From positions 1 to 28,659 of the IMG/VR virus record IMGVR_UViG_3300018080_000473: a stretch of 28,659 nt of DNA. One strand, 5' to 3'. The notes under the pieces are model-generated. The model was not told the DNA's origin. It saw only the letters and a program-made list of their open reading frames with translations, and searched no databases. A program made the translations under genes and the position numbers. Of the stretch, positions 6,988-14,854 are shown in pieces (within the stretch, counting starts at the first letter, position 1; every line of letters begins with the position of its first letter). The DNA is from a virus.

Positions 6988-7704
6988 ATGTCAGAAGAAC
7001 TTAATAATACGGGCGAACAGCAAACGGAGGCCGCCGCTCCTTCAGCTAATGTTGAGAAGCAAGCTTTAACCGAGCAAGAAAGTGGTCAATCTGTTTCTAA
7101 TGATGGGCAAGTTGTTCCGCTATCGGCTTTGCAATCGGAGAGAGCGAAGAGGCACGAAGCTGAAGAAAGAAATAAACGATATGAAGAAGAAAACAAGATG
7201 ATGAGGGAGCATTACGCCTTATATTCCCAGCAGCAAAAGCAACAGCAGCAAGCTAGAGTGCAAGATGATTTTGCTGGACTTGATGACAATGAGCTTGTGA
7301 CGGTAGGCGAATACAAGAAGCATACCGCTCGTATGGCTGATCAATTTAAGATGACGTTAGCTGAGATGCAAATGGCACAAAAGCACCCTGATTATCAGCA
7401 GGTAATAACTAAATATTTACCTGATGTTTTAAAACAAAATCCGAGATTAAGACAAACCCTTGAATCCACCCAGGACTATGAATTGGCATACCATTTGGCA
7501 ACGAATTCTGAAGCTTATCGCTCAGATAAAGATATGGGGGCAAATAAGTCTGCTGATGCTAAACGCATAGTTGAGAACGCCGAAAGGGCTGGTTCATTAT
7601 CGAGTATGGGGACAACCGCTCCTGTTGCTGATGCCAAGAGATATAAGGATATGTCTGATAGTGAGTTTAGAAAGTTGGTCAACAAGAATCTCGGTTTAAT
7701 TTAG
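6988..7704 (+). CDS. Putative capsid scaffolding protein
   Basis: 238 residues directly upstream of the capsid gene, the standard place for scaffold. The N-terminus (1-45) is acidic and disordered. Residues 48-95 form a charged coiled coil ending in a glutamine run (QQQKQQQQ, 81-88). The middle is helical, and the C-terminus (about 215-238) is a short basic helix, the part that binds coat protein in scaffolds such as that of P22. It guides procapsid assembly and leaves before DNA fills the head. AAGGAG precedes the ATG. There is no protease motif, so release is probably by exit rather than by self-cleavage. Confidence 0.75.
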   Translation: MSEELNNTGEQQTEAAAPSANVEKQALTEQESGQSVSNDGQVVPLSALQSERAKRHEAEERNKRYEEENKMMREHYALYSQQQKQQQQARVQDDFAGLDDNELVTVGEYKKHTARMADQFKMTLAEMQMAQKHPDYQQVITKYLPDVLKQNPRLRQTLESTQDYELAYHLATNSEAYRSDKDMGANKSADAKRIVENAERAGSLSSMGTTAPVADAKRYKDMSDSEFRKLVNKNLGLI

Positions 7705-7717
7705 GAGAATAAAGGCA

Positions 7718-8656
7718 ATGAACACAACCGCAAACATACCTCCTGCTGTTCGGGAATATTATGATAGGCTTTTATTGATGACGGCTTATCCTACTCTTAT
7801 CCACACTAAATTTGCTCAGATAAGAGTACTTCCTGAAAAGGAGGGTGATACTATTGTTTTCCGTAGATATAACCGATTAGCTACTGTGCCTATACCATTA
7901 TCTGAAGGAATTACTCCTCCTGGGGCAGCTCTTTCTGTTAATGACATAAAAGCAACAGTTGATTTCTATGGAAACTTTGTCACTATTACTGACCAAGTTC
8001 AGCTAACCGTACAGGATCGTGTATTAAATGATGCATCTCGTCTGTTGGCACAAAATTTGGGAGAAAGTCTTGATGAAGTGACAAGAGATGTGCTTAGGTC
8101 GACAACCTCTGTTTATTTATGTGCTAATGGAGTCAATGGCAATACTCCTACTGAATTGACTAAGACAGATTTAGATAGTGCAGTAAGAGTATTGTTGGGA
8201 CAAAATGCCAAGATGATATCAGAAGTAGTAACTGCTTCTACTGGCATTGGAACGAGCCCAACACGCCCTGCTTTCTGGGGACTATTGCATACAGACTTAA
8301 TCGATGATTTAGAGAACAACGTTACTGGCTTTAATAGCACAACTAATTACCCAGGACAAGAGACAGTGCTGGATGCTGAATGGGGATCGACCGGAAATAT
8401 CAGATGGCTTTATACATCTGTTGGATCGGTATCATCGGCAACACCTCCTGTCTATAATAACTTTGTCTTAGGGCAAGAAGCATATGGCGTTATTTATTTA
8501 GGATCGCCATCAGGTGAATTCTATGTTGAGCCACTAGGTTCAGCAGGGTCGGCTGATGCTTTACATCAAAGGGGAACAGTTGGCTGGAAAAAGCCATTTG
8601 TTGCTCGAATATTGAATGATGCATTTATGTTAAACGTAATGGCAACCCATAGCTAA
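7718..8656 (+). CDS. Major capsid protein, N4-gp56 family
   Basis: 312 residues. DTIVFRRYNRLATVPIPLSE, followed by GITPPGAALSVNDIKATVDF and YGNFVTITDQVQ, is the signature of the N4-gp56 major capsid family (HK97 fold). LAQNLGESLDEVTRDVLRST is the long spine helix. The C-terminus GTVGWKKPFVARILNDAFML matches the family's closing strand, 'G.VGWK...A..ILN..WM'. It builds the icosahedral head. GGAG lies before the start, and the gene is preceded by scaffold. Length fits the shorter members of the family. Confidence 0.92.
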   Translation: MNTTANIPPAVREYYDRLLLMTAYPTLIHTKFAQIRVLPEKEGDTIVFRRYNRLATVPIPLSEGITPPGAALSVNDIKATVDFYGNFVTITDQVQLTVQDRVLNDASRLLAQNLGESLDEVTRDVLRSTTSVYLCANGVNGNTPTELTKTDLDSAVRVLLGQNAKMISEVVTASTGIGTSPTRPAFWGLLHTDLIDDLENNVTGFNSTTNYPGQETVLDAEWGSTGNIRWLYTSVGSVSSATPPVYNNFVLGQEAYGVIYLGSPSGEFYVEPLGSAGSADALHQRGTVGWKKPFVARILNDAFMLNVMATHS

Positions 8657-8670
8657 GAAGGAGGATAAAT

Positions 8671-9270
8671 ATGTCACAGATGAAGGTTTTTGGCTGGACA
8701 AATCCTGCTTTGGGAACAGCCGCACGTAATCAAGAAATTGGATTTACTGTAGGTGAAATTACGGTAAGCAACTTAACGGTAGGAGTTCAGTATTACTGGA
8801 ATTCATCAATGCCTTCAGGCTCATGGATCCAGGTAGATACAGGAGCTTATACCGCTGCTAATGGGTTTACTCCTTTAGCTCAGTCAACAGCTGTTGGAGC
8901 TACTATTAGTGGTTTCACTAATGCTAACCCTGGTGTTATTACTGTTAATGACACAGCTATCTTTGGGTTTGCTGCGGGCGATACCATTAAAGTATGTGCT
9001 CTTGCTGATGACCTATCTACTGCTAATAGCCTTAATGGAACATTTACTGTAGCTTCTATTACTTCTACTACCATTACTCTTGTTGAAGACACTACTTTAT
9101 ATAGTGTTTATGTATCAGGAGGGGATGTTTTTAGGGTGACGGACAGCGCAGGCGACCCTGTTCCTATTGATAATTTAGCTATTAGGGGTGTAACTATTGG
9201 ATCCAGCGTTGTTGGTACTAATAGTGATGTCATGGTAGGCGTAGCTAAAAGTGAAGAACCTGTTGTTTAA
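8671..9270 (+). CDS. Capsid-associated (decoration-like) protein with E1-FCCH-type insertion
   Basis: 199 residues directly after the capsid gene, with a strong GGAGG site. The N- and C-terminal portions (SQMKVFGWTNPALGTAARNQ; TNSDVMVGVAKSEEPVV) are short beta-rich segments. Between them, residues about 79-157 form a domain of the pattern 'I.GFTNANPGVITVND...F..GDTIKV...NGTFTVASITSTTITL', resembling the ubiquitin-activating-E1 FCCH-type beta domain (PF16190) often found in phage structural proteins; no ubiquitin chemistry is implied. Position suggests a head decoration or stabilising protein. The same domain type occurs twice in the tail-hub protein at 11138. Confidence 0.65.
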   Translation: MSQMKVFGWTNPALGTAARNQEIGFTVGEITVSNLTVGVQYYWNSSMPSGSWIQVDTGAYTAANGFTPLAQSTAVGATISGFTNANPGVITVNDTAIFGFAAGDTIKVCALADDLSTANSLNGTFTVASITSTTITLVEDTTLYSVYVSGGDVFRVTDSAGDPVPIDNLAIRGVTIGSSVVGTNSDVMVGVAKSEEPVV

Positions 9271-9279
9271 TAGATAATT

Positions 9280-9300
9280 GGAGGGGCAATGAACCCCTCC
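9280..9300 (+). terminator. Hairpin after the capsid genes, weak terminator or attenuator
   Basis: Perfect 7-bp GC-rich stem GGAGGGG/CCCCTCC with a 7-base loop. The T's follow only after nine bases (TTTTTT at 9310-9315), so termination may be partial. A hairpin here is typical of the drop in expression after capsid genes. Confidence 0.5.
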
Positions 9301-9333
9301 CTTATTAACTTTTTTAATGAGGAATAAAAGACT

Positions 9334-9675
9334 ATGAGTCAACAAGAAAAGATGAAGCCTAGCGAACTGCAAAAACTACCTATTTTTCCTAAGCCTAAAG
9401 GTGAGAAAGAAGAAAAATATTTAAGAGAATTAGAAAAATATGAATTTATTAACCTGGAAGAGCCTGGTGTCAGCCACCAATGCACATATGCCGGCCATTC
9501 GTTATTGCTTCTTCATGGGGGAACGTATAAGTTTCCGCGCTTTTTAGCCAGACACATAAATAATGCTAGCAGCCCAAAATGGAAGTGGACGCCTGATGGT
9601 GACGGGCATTTAATTAAATCAAGGATGGGGACTAAACCACGCTTTCAGATGAGGCAAATCATGGAAGGAGATTAA
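9334..9675 (+). CDS. Hypothetical structural-operon protein (113 aa)
   Basis: 113 residues with a charged helical N-terminus (KPKGEKEEKYLRELEKYE) and a beta-rich core: FINLEEPGVSHQCTYAGHSL, LLLHGGTYKFPRFLARHINN. The 'INLE.PG......YG......GGTY..PR..ARHIN' pattern recurs in unannotated proteins between capsid and connector genes of related podophages, as I recall. It may be a head-completion or DNA-binding factor, but the function is not known. It is cotranscribed with the connector gene, which starts three bases after its stop. Confidence 0.65.
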   Translation: MSQQEKMKPSELQKLPIFPKPKGEKEEKYLRELEKYEFINLEEPGVSHQCTYAGHSLLLLHGGTYKFPRFLARHINNASSPKWKWTPDGDGHLIKSRMGTKPRFQMRQIMEGD

Positions 9676-9678
9676 CAT

Positions 9679-10578
9679 ATGTCTACATGGACATTATCTG
9701 ATATTAGAAGAAAAGTTAGACAAGTTACCGGCAGATTTACTTCTGCTGAGATGACTAATGCTGAGCTCGATAAAAGGATTAATCAATTTTATAATTTACG
9801 TTTCCCTGCTGACGTTAAACTGGAGCAAAAGCATACCTATTATTCTTTTCAGACATCATTTAATCAGCCTTATTATGATGCTCCCTTGACGCAATATACT
9901 AACTTTGAGCCGAGAGCCACTGTGAATAACTTTCCTCTTTATTGGTACCAAGACCCTATTAAATTCGAAACGGAAAACCAAACTAATTTATCTTATACTT
10001 TTTCTAATCCATGGACCGGAGATGGAGCAACGATAACATTTACAACAACTGTTGGAGACACACCTATTTATCCGGGCACATTAACTATTACCGATAATAC
10101 TGAAACTTTTGAAGATACCAATAAAACGTGGACATCATCGGATGTAGCAATTGTTGGGAGCTTAACAGGGACAGCGACTATTAATTATAATACTGGAGCA
10201 GTAAGCGTTACTTTCAATGCACCTCCTGCCAATGGTCAGCTTATCTATTTAAATTACATATTATTCAAGGCAGGACGTCCTCAAGCCATCTTGTATTATA
10301 ATAACCAGTTTCAGCTATACCCTGTTCCAGACCAACTTTATTTGATTAAGATGAAAGCTTATCAAATAGTGACTCCTTTAGTTAATGCCACAGACACTCC
10401 TGATTTGAGTGAATGGGGGCCTGCTATTGCTTATGGAACATCTTTAGACATATTTGCTGATTATGGCGAAAACGATGCCTATGCAGAAACATTGGCTTTT
10501 TATAAAGAGCAAGTTGGTATTATACTGACGCGAACGGTACAAGATTTATTAAATGTAAGATCAACTCCACAATTTTGA
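9679..10578 (+). CDS. Putative head-tail connector/adaptor protein
   Basis: 299 residues. The N-terminus LSDIRRKVRQVTGRFTSAEM ... LDKRINQFYNLRFP is helical, as in podophage adaptor (gp4-like) proteins that bind under the portal. The C-terminus (LSEWGPAIAYGTSLDIFADY, then YAETLAFYKEQVGIILTRTV) is helical as well. In between, about residues 105-195 (TFSNPWTGDGATITFTTTVG ... GTATINYNTGAVSVTFNAPP) form a beta sandwich insertion with repeated Gly/Thr strands. This helix-beta-helix plan fits a portal adaptor that carries an extra external domain. It is preceded by GGAG and followed with a 2-base overlap by the next gene's ribosome site. Confidence 0.6.
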   Translation: MSTWTLSDIRRKVRQVTGRFTSAEMTNAELDKRINQFYNLRFPADVKLEQKHTYYSFQTSFNQPYYDAPLTQYTNFEPRATVNNFPLYWYQDPIKFETENQTNLSYTFSNPWTGDGATITFTTTVGDTPIYPGTLTITDNTETFEDTNKTWTSSDVAIVGSLTGTATINYNTGAVSVTFNAPPANGQLIYLNYILFKAGRPQAILYYNNQFQLYPVPDQLYLIKMKAYQIVTPLVNATDTPDLSEWGPAIAYGTSLDIFADYGENDAYAETLAFYKEQVGIILTRTVQDLLNVRSTPQF

Positions 10579-10586
10579 GGTGAATG

Positions 10587-11141
10587 ATGACGTGGAATAA
10601 AAGCAAGCCTGCAGATAATGAAAGGGTAAGAAATTTGGGTATAGTTATTAGACCTAATTGGCAGGCAATAGAAGAAGGTGATTCTACATTAAAGATGGAA
10701 GCCTCAAATTTGAACAATCGTACGCCTTTGGTTGTTCCTAATGATCCTACTGCTATTACTGATGCATGTATTCTTTATTGTAAAGATGATGCTGCTGGAA
10801 ATGCTCATATGTTTGCAATAAATGAACAATCAAAAATTTATCAACTAACAGGAAATACTTATAAGCAGGAAGTAGATAATCCTGGGTCGGCAGGAGGAAC
10901 TAGATATACAGTAACTAGATATATAGAAGGTGATAATACACGTATCGTAGAATATTCAGGAACGACTGTTACTCAAGGATTGATAACATTTATTACTCCA
11001 TTTGATGAGATTTTTACTGCCGTTGTTTCTCCTCTTACTTTGTCCTTGGCATTTTCAGTTGTAAAAACAGTAAATGACTTAAATATTTTTACTACTGGAC
11101 CTGTTAGTTTTAGTTGGTTTGCACAAGGAAGGATAGGATGA
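10587..11141 (+). CDS. Phage structural protein (184 aa), tail region
   Basis: Translation probably starts at the second of two adjacent ATGs (10587), since GAGG at 10577-10580 then has a six-base spacing; 10584 is also possible. The opening TWNKSKPADNERVRNLGIVI RPNWQAIEEGD is split here for length; the pattern 'W..SKP..N..V..LG..IR.N..AIE.GD' is a common start of tail or baseplate proteins in podophages. The rest is beta-rich (TRYTVTRYIEGDNTRIVEYS; VSFSWFAQGRIG). It likely contributes to the tail tube or hub, but no partner can be named. Its stop overlaps the next start by four bases (ATGA). Confidence 0.6.
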   Translation: MTWNKSKPADNERVRNLGIVIRPNWQAIEEGDSTLKMEASNLNNRTPLVVPNDPTAITDACILYCKDDAAGNAHMFAINEQSKIYQLTGNTYKQEVDNPGSAGGTRYTVTRYIEGDNTRIVEYSGTTVTQGLITFITPFDEIFTAVVSPLTLSLAFSVVKTVNDLNIFTTGPVSFSWFAQGRIG

Positions 11142-13318
11142 CATTAATTGCCCCGTTTCAAAGCGGTCTCGTTGCTGATATTGAGCCATGGCTAGCTCCT
11201 GCCGATTCTTTTTCCAAGTTCAATAACATGCATATTCATCATGGCTACGTAGAAAAGAGACAAGGTTATCGTTTGTTTGGCGCTCTTGCTGCTATTGCAG
11301 CGGGTGCTGCTATTATTAATATAACTCAAGCTAATCCGGGAGAAGTTACTTCTGCAGCGCCTCATTTGCTAACGACTGGAGACATGGTTTATCTTGTATC
11401 AGTAGGTGGTATGACTTCTGTTAATAATAAAATATTTACTATTACCGTTATTGACGCTACTCACTTTACTATTGATTTAAATACTACTTCATTAAGTCCT
11501 TATACTGTTGGAGGAACTTTCGCTAAAGTAGATCCTATTACTGACCGAGTTATGGGAATAGACAGGCATATAGATGCTACTGGAATAAAGACGACATTAG
11601 CTTTTAATGCAAGACGTGCTTATAGCTACAATGTAGGCACATCTATCTTTGATCAATTAGATGGGGTAGATATTTTTACTTCTGGAGAATATGATTATGT
11701 ATGGACAGCTAACTGGCAGTCATCCGGAGGAAATAATAGACTTTATTTTACTAATGGGCTGCCTGGAGTTCTTCAATTAGCCCCTCCTCCTCCGCCACCT
11801 GTTTTTGTAACAGACGGCATACGTTATTTTGATCCATCTGTTAGCCTAGTGAATACTTTTGAATTTTCTCCTAAGCTGGACAGTGTTGCCCTTTGGCCTT
11901 ATCGTGTTCTTACTGGAGCTAAGCTAATATTTACTCTAGGCCAACGTTTACTCTGCTTGAATACATATGAATATGAACCGGCATCTGGAGTAAGCGTAAA
12001 TTATCCTCAAAGAGTAAGGTGGTGCGCCAAACAAGACCCAGGCAATTGGAATGATAGTATTGCTGGAGGTGGTGGCTACGCAGATGCAGCTACTGGAGAT
12101 CATATAATATCTGCACGAGCCCTTCAAAACCAGATTATTGTCTTTTTCACTAATTCTGTGTGGACCTTGACTACTACGCCTGATCCAGCTAAACCTCTTC
12201 GTTGGCAAAAGATCAATTCATTTCGCGCATGTGATGGTAAGATGGCTTCTGTTGCTTATGATAGATATGCTGTAGCATTAGGCACACGGGGGATAACGGC
12301 AACAGATGGTGTAGAGACGAGACGTGTCGATGAAAAGATATCTAAATTTACGGTTGATGACATTAATGTAAATGAGTTTCAAAAAGTCTTTTGTGAGAGA
12401 AGTTATTCGAATAGACGCATGTGGTCGTTATTTAATGCTATAGAGACAGCTAGCGGTGCAGAAAATGATTCAGCCTTGATCTATGATGATGATAGTTCCT
12501 CTTTTTCTACTTATTCTATTAATATGAATTGTTTGGGGTATGGGAATTTTTCTAAAGACTTTGCATTAGATGATTTTACTGCTGCCACAAGTATGGACTT
12601 TTCCTTAAATGACTTTAATGATGAAGACCTCTTCTCTTTTTTCTGGCAAGAGAACCAAGAAACTCTTTTAGGTGGAGACATTTATGGTAATGTCATGACT
12701 ATGGAAGCAGGTAATGATGATAATGGCGTCATTATTGAAGGTGAGTTCATATCAGCTGCATGGAACCCATTCAAGGAAGAAGGAGCTGAATGCCGTCTCA
12801 ATTTTGTAGACCTATTTATATCGACGGATGTTGCTACCAAAGCTACTATTTCTTTTTACAAAGACACACAAAGAACTCCTTATTGTTCTCAGGAGATTGA
12901 TTTACTTCCTGATTTAGACTACGTAGCAGAAATTATTGATGCTACTCAAACTAACCCTGTGGTAGTTAATGCACCTTCTCATGGACGAACTAGTGGAGAT
13001 ATTATCTATATTTATGGAAGTCAAGGGATGATACAGATAAACAGTGGAGAAGCAGCTCCTTCATATACAGTTACTGTCATTGATGAAAATAACTTTAGTC
13101 TCAATGGTATAAATGGAACTACCTTTAATGCATATACAACTGGAGGAAAAGTTTACTTGCGCGAATTTTATCGAACCAAAACCTATAAACGAGCTTATGG
13201 TGGAGGTATTGGCTTCCAGCATCGCATTCAGTTAATGACTGAGGGATTGGATTGTCCATTAATTGTTCATGGAATTAGACCTAATTTTATAAAAAGGGGC
13301 AAAAGGAGTATTAGCTAA
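11138..13318 (+). CDS. Large tail hub / stabilisation-type protein (726 aa)
   Basis: The start is taken at ATG 11138 (GGAAGGA upstream, ATGA overlap with the previous stop). The opening APFQSGLVADIEPWLAPADS, followed by FNNMHIHHGYVEKRQGYRLF, has the 'G......P......A......N......G....R.GY..FG' pattern of podophage tail hub/gp10-like stabilisation proteins. The middle has repeated beta blades (RLYFTNGLPGVLQLAPPPPP; GTRGITATDGVETRRVDEKI) as expected for a propeller-like hub under the connector. Two E1-FCCH-like domains lie at about residues 58-131 and 598-676. A proline run (six P) sits near residue 215. Its likely role is closing the head and forming the tail stub. Confidence 0.65.
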   Translation: MTLIAPFQSGLVADIEPWLAPADSFSKFNNMHIHHGYVEKRQGYRLFGALAAIAAGAAIINITQANPGEVTSAAPHLLTTGDMVYLVSVGGMTSVNNKIFTITVIDATHFTIDLNTTSLSPYTVGGTFAKVDPITDRVMGIDRHIDATGIKTTLAFNARRAYSYNVGTSIFDQLDGVDIFTSGEYDYVWTANWQSSGGNNRLYFTNGLPGVLQLAPPPPPPVFVTDGIRYFDPSVSLVNTFEFSPKLDSVALWPYRVLTGAKLIFTLGQRLLCLNTYEYEPASGVSVNYPQRVRWCAKQDPGNWNDSIAGGGGYADAATGDHIISARALQNQIIVFFTNSVWTLTTTPDPAKPLRWQKINSFRACDGKMASVAYDRYAVALGTRGITATDGVETRRVDEKISKFTVDDINVNEFQKVFCERSYSNRRMWSLFNAIETASGAENDSALIYDDDSSSFSTYSINMNCLGYGNFSKDFALDDFTAATSMDFSLNDFNDEDLFSFFWQENQETLLGGDIYGNVMTMEAGNDDNGVIIEGEFISAAWNPFKEEGAECRLNFVDLFISTDVATKATISFYKDTQRTPYCSQEIDLLPDLDYVAEIIDATQTNPVVVNAPSHGRTSGDIIYIYGSQGMIQINSGEAAPSYTVTVIDENNFSLNGINGTTFNAYTTGGKVYLREFYRTKTYKRAYGGGIGFQHRIQLMTEGLDCPLIVHGIRPNFIKRGKRSIS

Positions 13319-13866
13319 TGACGCTGCCAACTACCATTATCCTTCCTCTTCGAGTAGACACAAAAGAAACAAAAGATGTCGATAGATACTTGGATGATTT
13401 AGTCTTTGAATTACAGAATATATACGAAGATATTGCTGAAAACGTCAATGGCTTCATCAGGAATGAAGCAGATGTTGACGACACCCAGTGGATACCTACC
13501 CTTAATGGAAGCACGCCTGGGTTATTTACATATGTTCATCAATATGGATGGGCGATAAGACAAGGTATTTATACTGAGCTATTCTTTGATATAGAATGGT
13601 CAATGACGACTGCTGCTAACAATCTTTATATTGAGTTGCCATATAAAGTAATAACGACGAACGGTATGCCTTTTGTTGGAATCTTACAGACATCGAATAT
13701 AGCGTTTGGTGCTGGCGTCACTAATCTATTAATGAACGCTATCTCCAATACTTATCGTGGCGAGATATGGACGATGGGCTCAGGCATTGCTTCTGCCAAT
13801 TTTAGCGTAGTGGGAAGTGGAAGAATGATGGGAAATATTAAGTATATAGGACAAGAGGATGAATAA
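13318..13866 (+). CDS. Tail fibre/appendage-like protein (182 aa)
   Basis: 182 residues overlapping the previous stop by one base (TAATG). The N-terminal helix, about residues 15-48 (KETKDVDRYLDDLVFELQNI), looks like a trimeric stalk. The C-terminal half (WIPTLNGSTPGLFTYVHQYG, then WAIRQGIYTELFFDIEWS ... LYIELPYKV) has the pattern of a C-terminal fibre knob domain ('W.PTL.G.T.G...Y..Q.G.....G..V.......W......LYI.LP'). It is probably a short tail appendage or a fibre anchoring to the hub. It overlaps the following GNAT-like gene by eight bases. Confidence 0.6.
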   Translation: MTLPTTIILPLRVDTKETKDVDRYLDDLVFELQNIYEDIAENVNGFIRNEADVDDTQWIPTLNGSTPGLFTYVHQYGWAIRQGIYTELFFDIEWSMTTAANNLYIELPYKVITTNGMPFVGILQTSNIAFGAGVTNLLMNAISNTYRGEIWTMGSGIASANFSVVGSGRMMGNIKYIGQEDE

Positions 13867-14473
13867 AAAGATAGACGAACTTAGGTGGGTACGCATATTT
13901 ACCCCTGACCATATTCCTAAATATTTAATAGAGCAGGTAAGGGACAGAGACTATTCTGTCGACGAGTTCTTCCGTTATCATCAGATTAACAGCATGGTTC
14001 AGACGGAGGACGGAATTAAGCTTAATCCTTTTTCCCATCTATATGTTCTTGCCAATAAGAATAATGAAGTTAAAGGCATGCTTTGGTTTTCGGTAGACCC
14101 TTTATCTAAAGATATTTTAATACAAACATTCTCTGTAGATAAAGAATACTGGTATAAAGGAGAAGCTGTTAAGAAATTAGCTGAACATATAAAAGAAATT
14201 AGAGAAAAAGCTAAACTAAATAAAATTTACTGGATTACAAATTATGAGAAGCATTCAATGAGATATGGCTTTAAAAGAAGCAAGTCGATACTCATGGAAT
14301 ACGACCCACAAAAGGAGGGAGCCAATGGGCAAGACATTAATGGGATCAACGGAGCAGGTGGGGAACATAAACCTTTTGACACCCCAGCAGCAGCAGTTCC
14401 TGTCGAGTGTGATAAACCCACAGACGAGCTCACTAGCGGGACAGTCGTTTCAACAGTTCCTTCAGCCGTATAG
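13859..14473 (+). CDS. GNAT-like acetyltransferase-fold protein with out-of-frame overlapping tail
   Basis: 204 residues. Residues 58-148 show the strands and helices of a GNAT fold: SHLYVLANKNNEVKGMLWFS, DILIQTFSVDKEYWYKGEAV, then VKKLAEHIKEI and IYWITNYEKHSMRYGFKRSK. The expected Q/R-x-x-G-x-G/A acetyl-CoA loop is replaced by EYWYKGEAV, so catalysis is uncertain. Similar GNAT-like genes lie among tail or ejection genes of many podophages. The fold ends near residue 150; the last 50 residues are low-complexity and overlap the next gene in a different frame for 149 bases. A lost stop codon is the simplest explanation. The ATG has GAGG immediately upstream. Confidence 0.65.
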   Translation: MNKKIDELRWVRIFTPDHIPKYLIEQVRDRDYSVDEFFRYHQINSMVQTEDGIKLNPFSHLYVLANKNNEVKGMLWFSVDPLSKDILIQTFSVDKEYWYKGEAVKKLAEHIKEIREKAKLNKIYWITNYEKHSMRYGFKRSKSILMEYDPQKEGANGQDINGINGAGGEHKPFDTPAAAVPVECDKPTDELTSGTVVSTVPSAV

Positions 14474-14846
14474 TCCTGAACAATATGAACAATTCTTTCA
14501 AAAGTCTTTTGTTGATCCGGCAACCCAGACTTTGCAAAGGCAAATTATTCCCAGCTTAAAAGAAGCATATCTGGGAACGGAAGAAGCCGGATCGTCTGCA
14601 TTGAATCAGGCTCTTGCTCAATCAGCGACAGACTTATCGACAGCATTAGGCCAGCAATATATGGGACAGTATAATCAGATGATGGGCAATCAGTTAAGCA
14701 CATTAGGGCTCTTAGGAGGGATTGGAACTCAAAAGACGTATGAACCTATGGTTCAGCAAACTCAGGGCATTCTTGGGCCGTTGCTTGCAGCCCTCGGTCA
14801 AATTGGAGGAGCTGGTATATACGGAGGCTTAATAAGAGGAAGATGA
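14325..14846 (+). CDS. Putative ejection (internal virion) protein, 173 aa
   Basis: The start is set at ATG 14325, with AAAGGAGGG upstream. A longer in-frame extension to 14265 uses an unlikely start inside the GNAT region. The product is glutamine/serine/alanine-rich and helical: LLTPQQQQFLSSVINPQTSS, AEYLG-like helix LKEAYLGTEEAGSSALNQAL, and a glycine-rich hydrophobic C-terminus (LLGGIG, LLAALGQIGGAGIYGGLI). That composition is typical of small podophage ejection proteins that leave the head with the DNA and help form a channel across the cell envelope. The first 149 bases also encode the tail of the GNAT-like protein. Confidence 0.65.
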   Translation: MGKTLMGSTEQVGNINLLTPQQQQFLSSVINPQTSSLAGQSFQQFLQPYSPEQYEQFFQKSFVDPATQTLQRQIIPSLKEAYLGTEEAGSSALNQALAQSATDLSTALGQQYMGQYNQMMGNQLSTLGLLGGIGTQKTYEPMVQQTQGILGPLLAALGQIGGAGIYGGLIRGR

Positions 14847-14854
14847 GGTAAAAT

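Noticed and set aside
11114-11137. TTG start for the tail hub at 11114
   Set aside because: ATG 11138 has GGAAGGA upstream and the usual ATGA overlap with the preceding stop.
14265-14324. N-terminal extension of the first ejection protein from a TTG or GTG-type codon
   Set aside because: ATG 14325 has a near-perfect ribosome site, and the extension would overlap the folded part of the GNAT-like protein.
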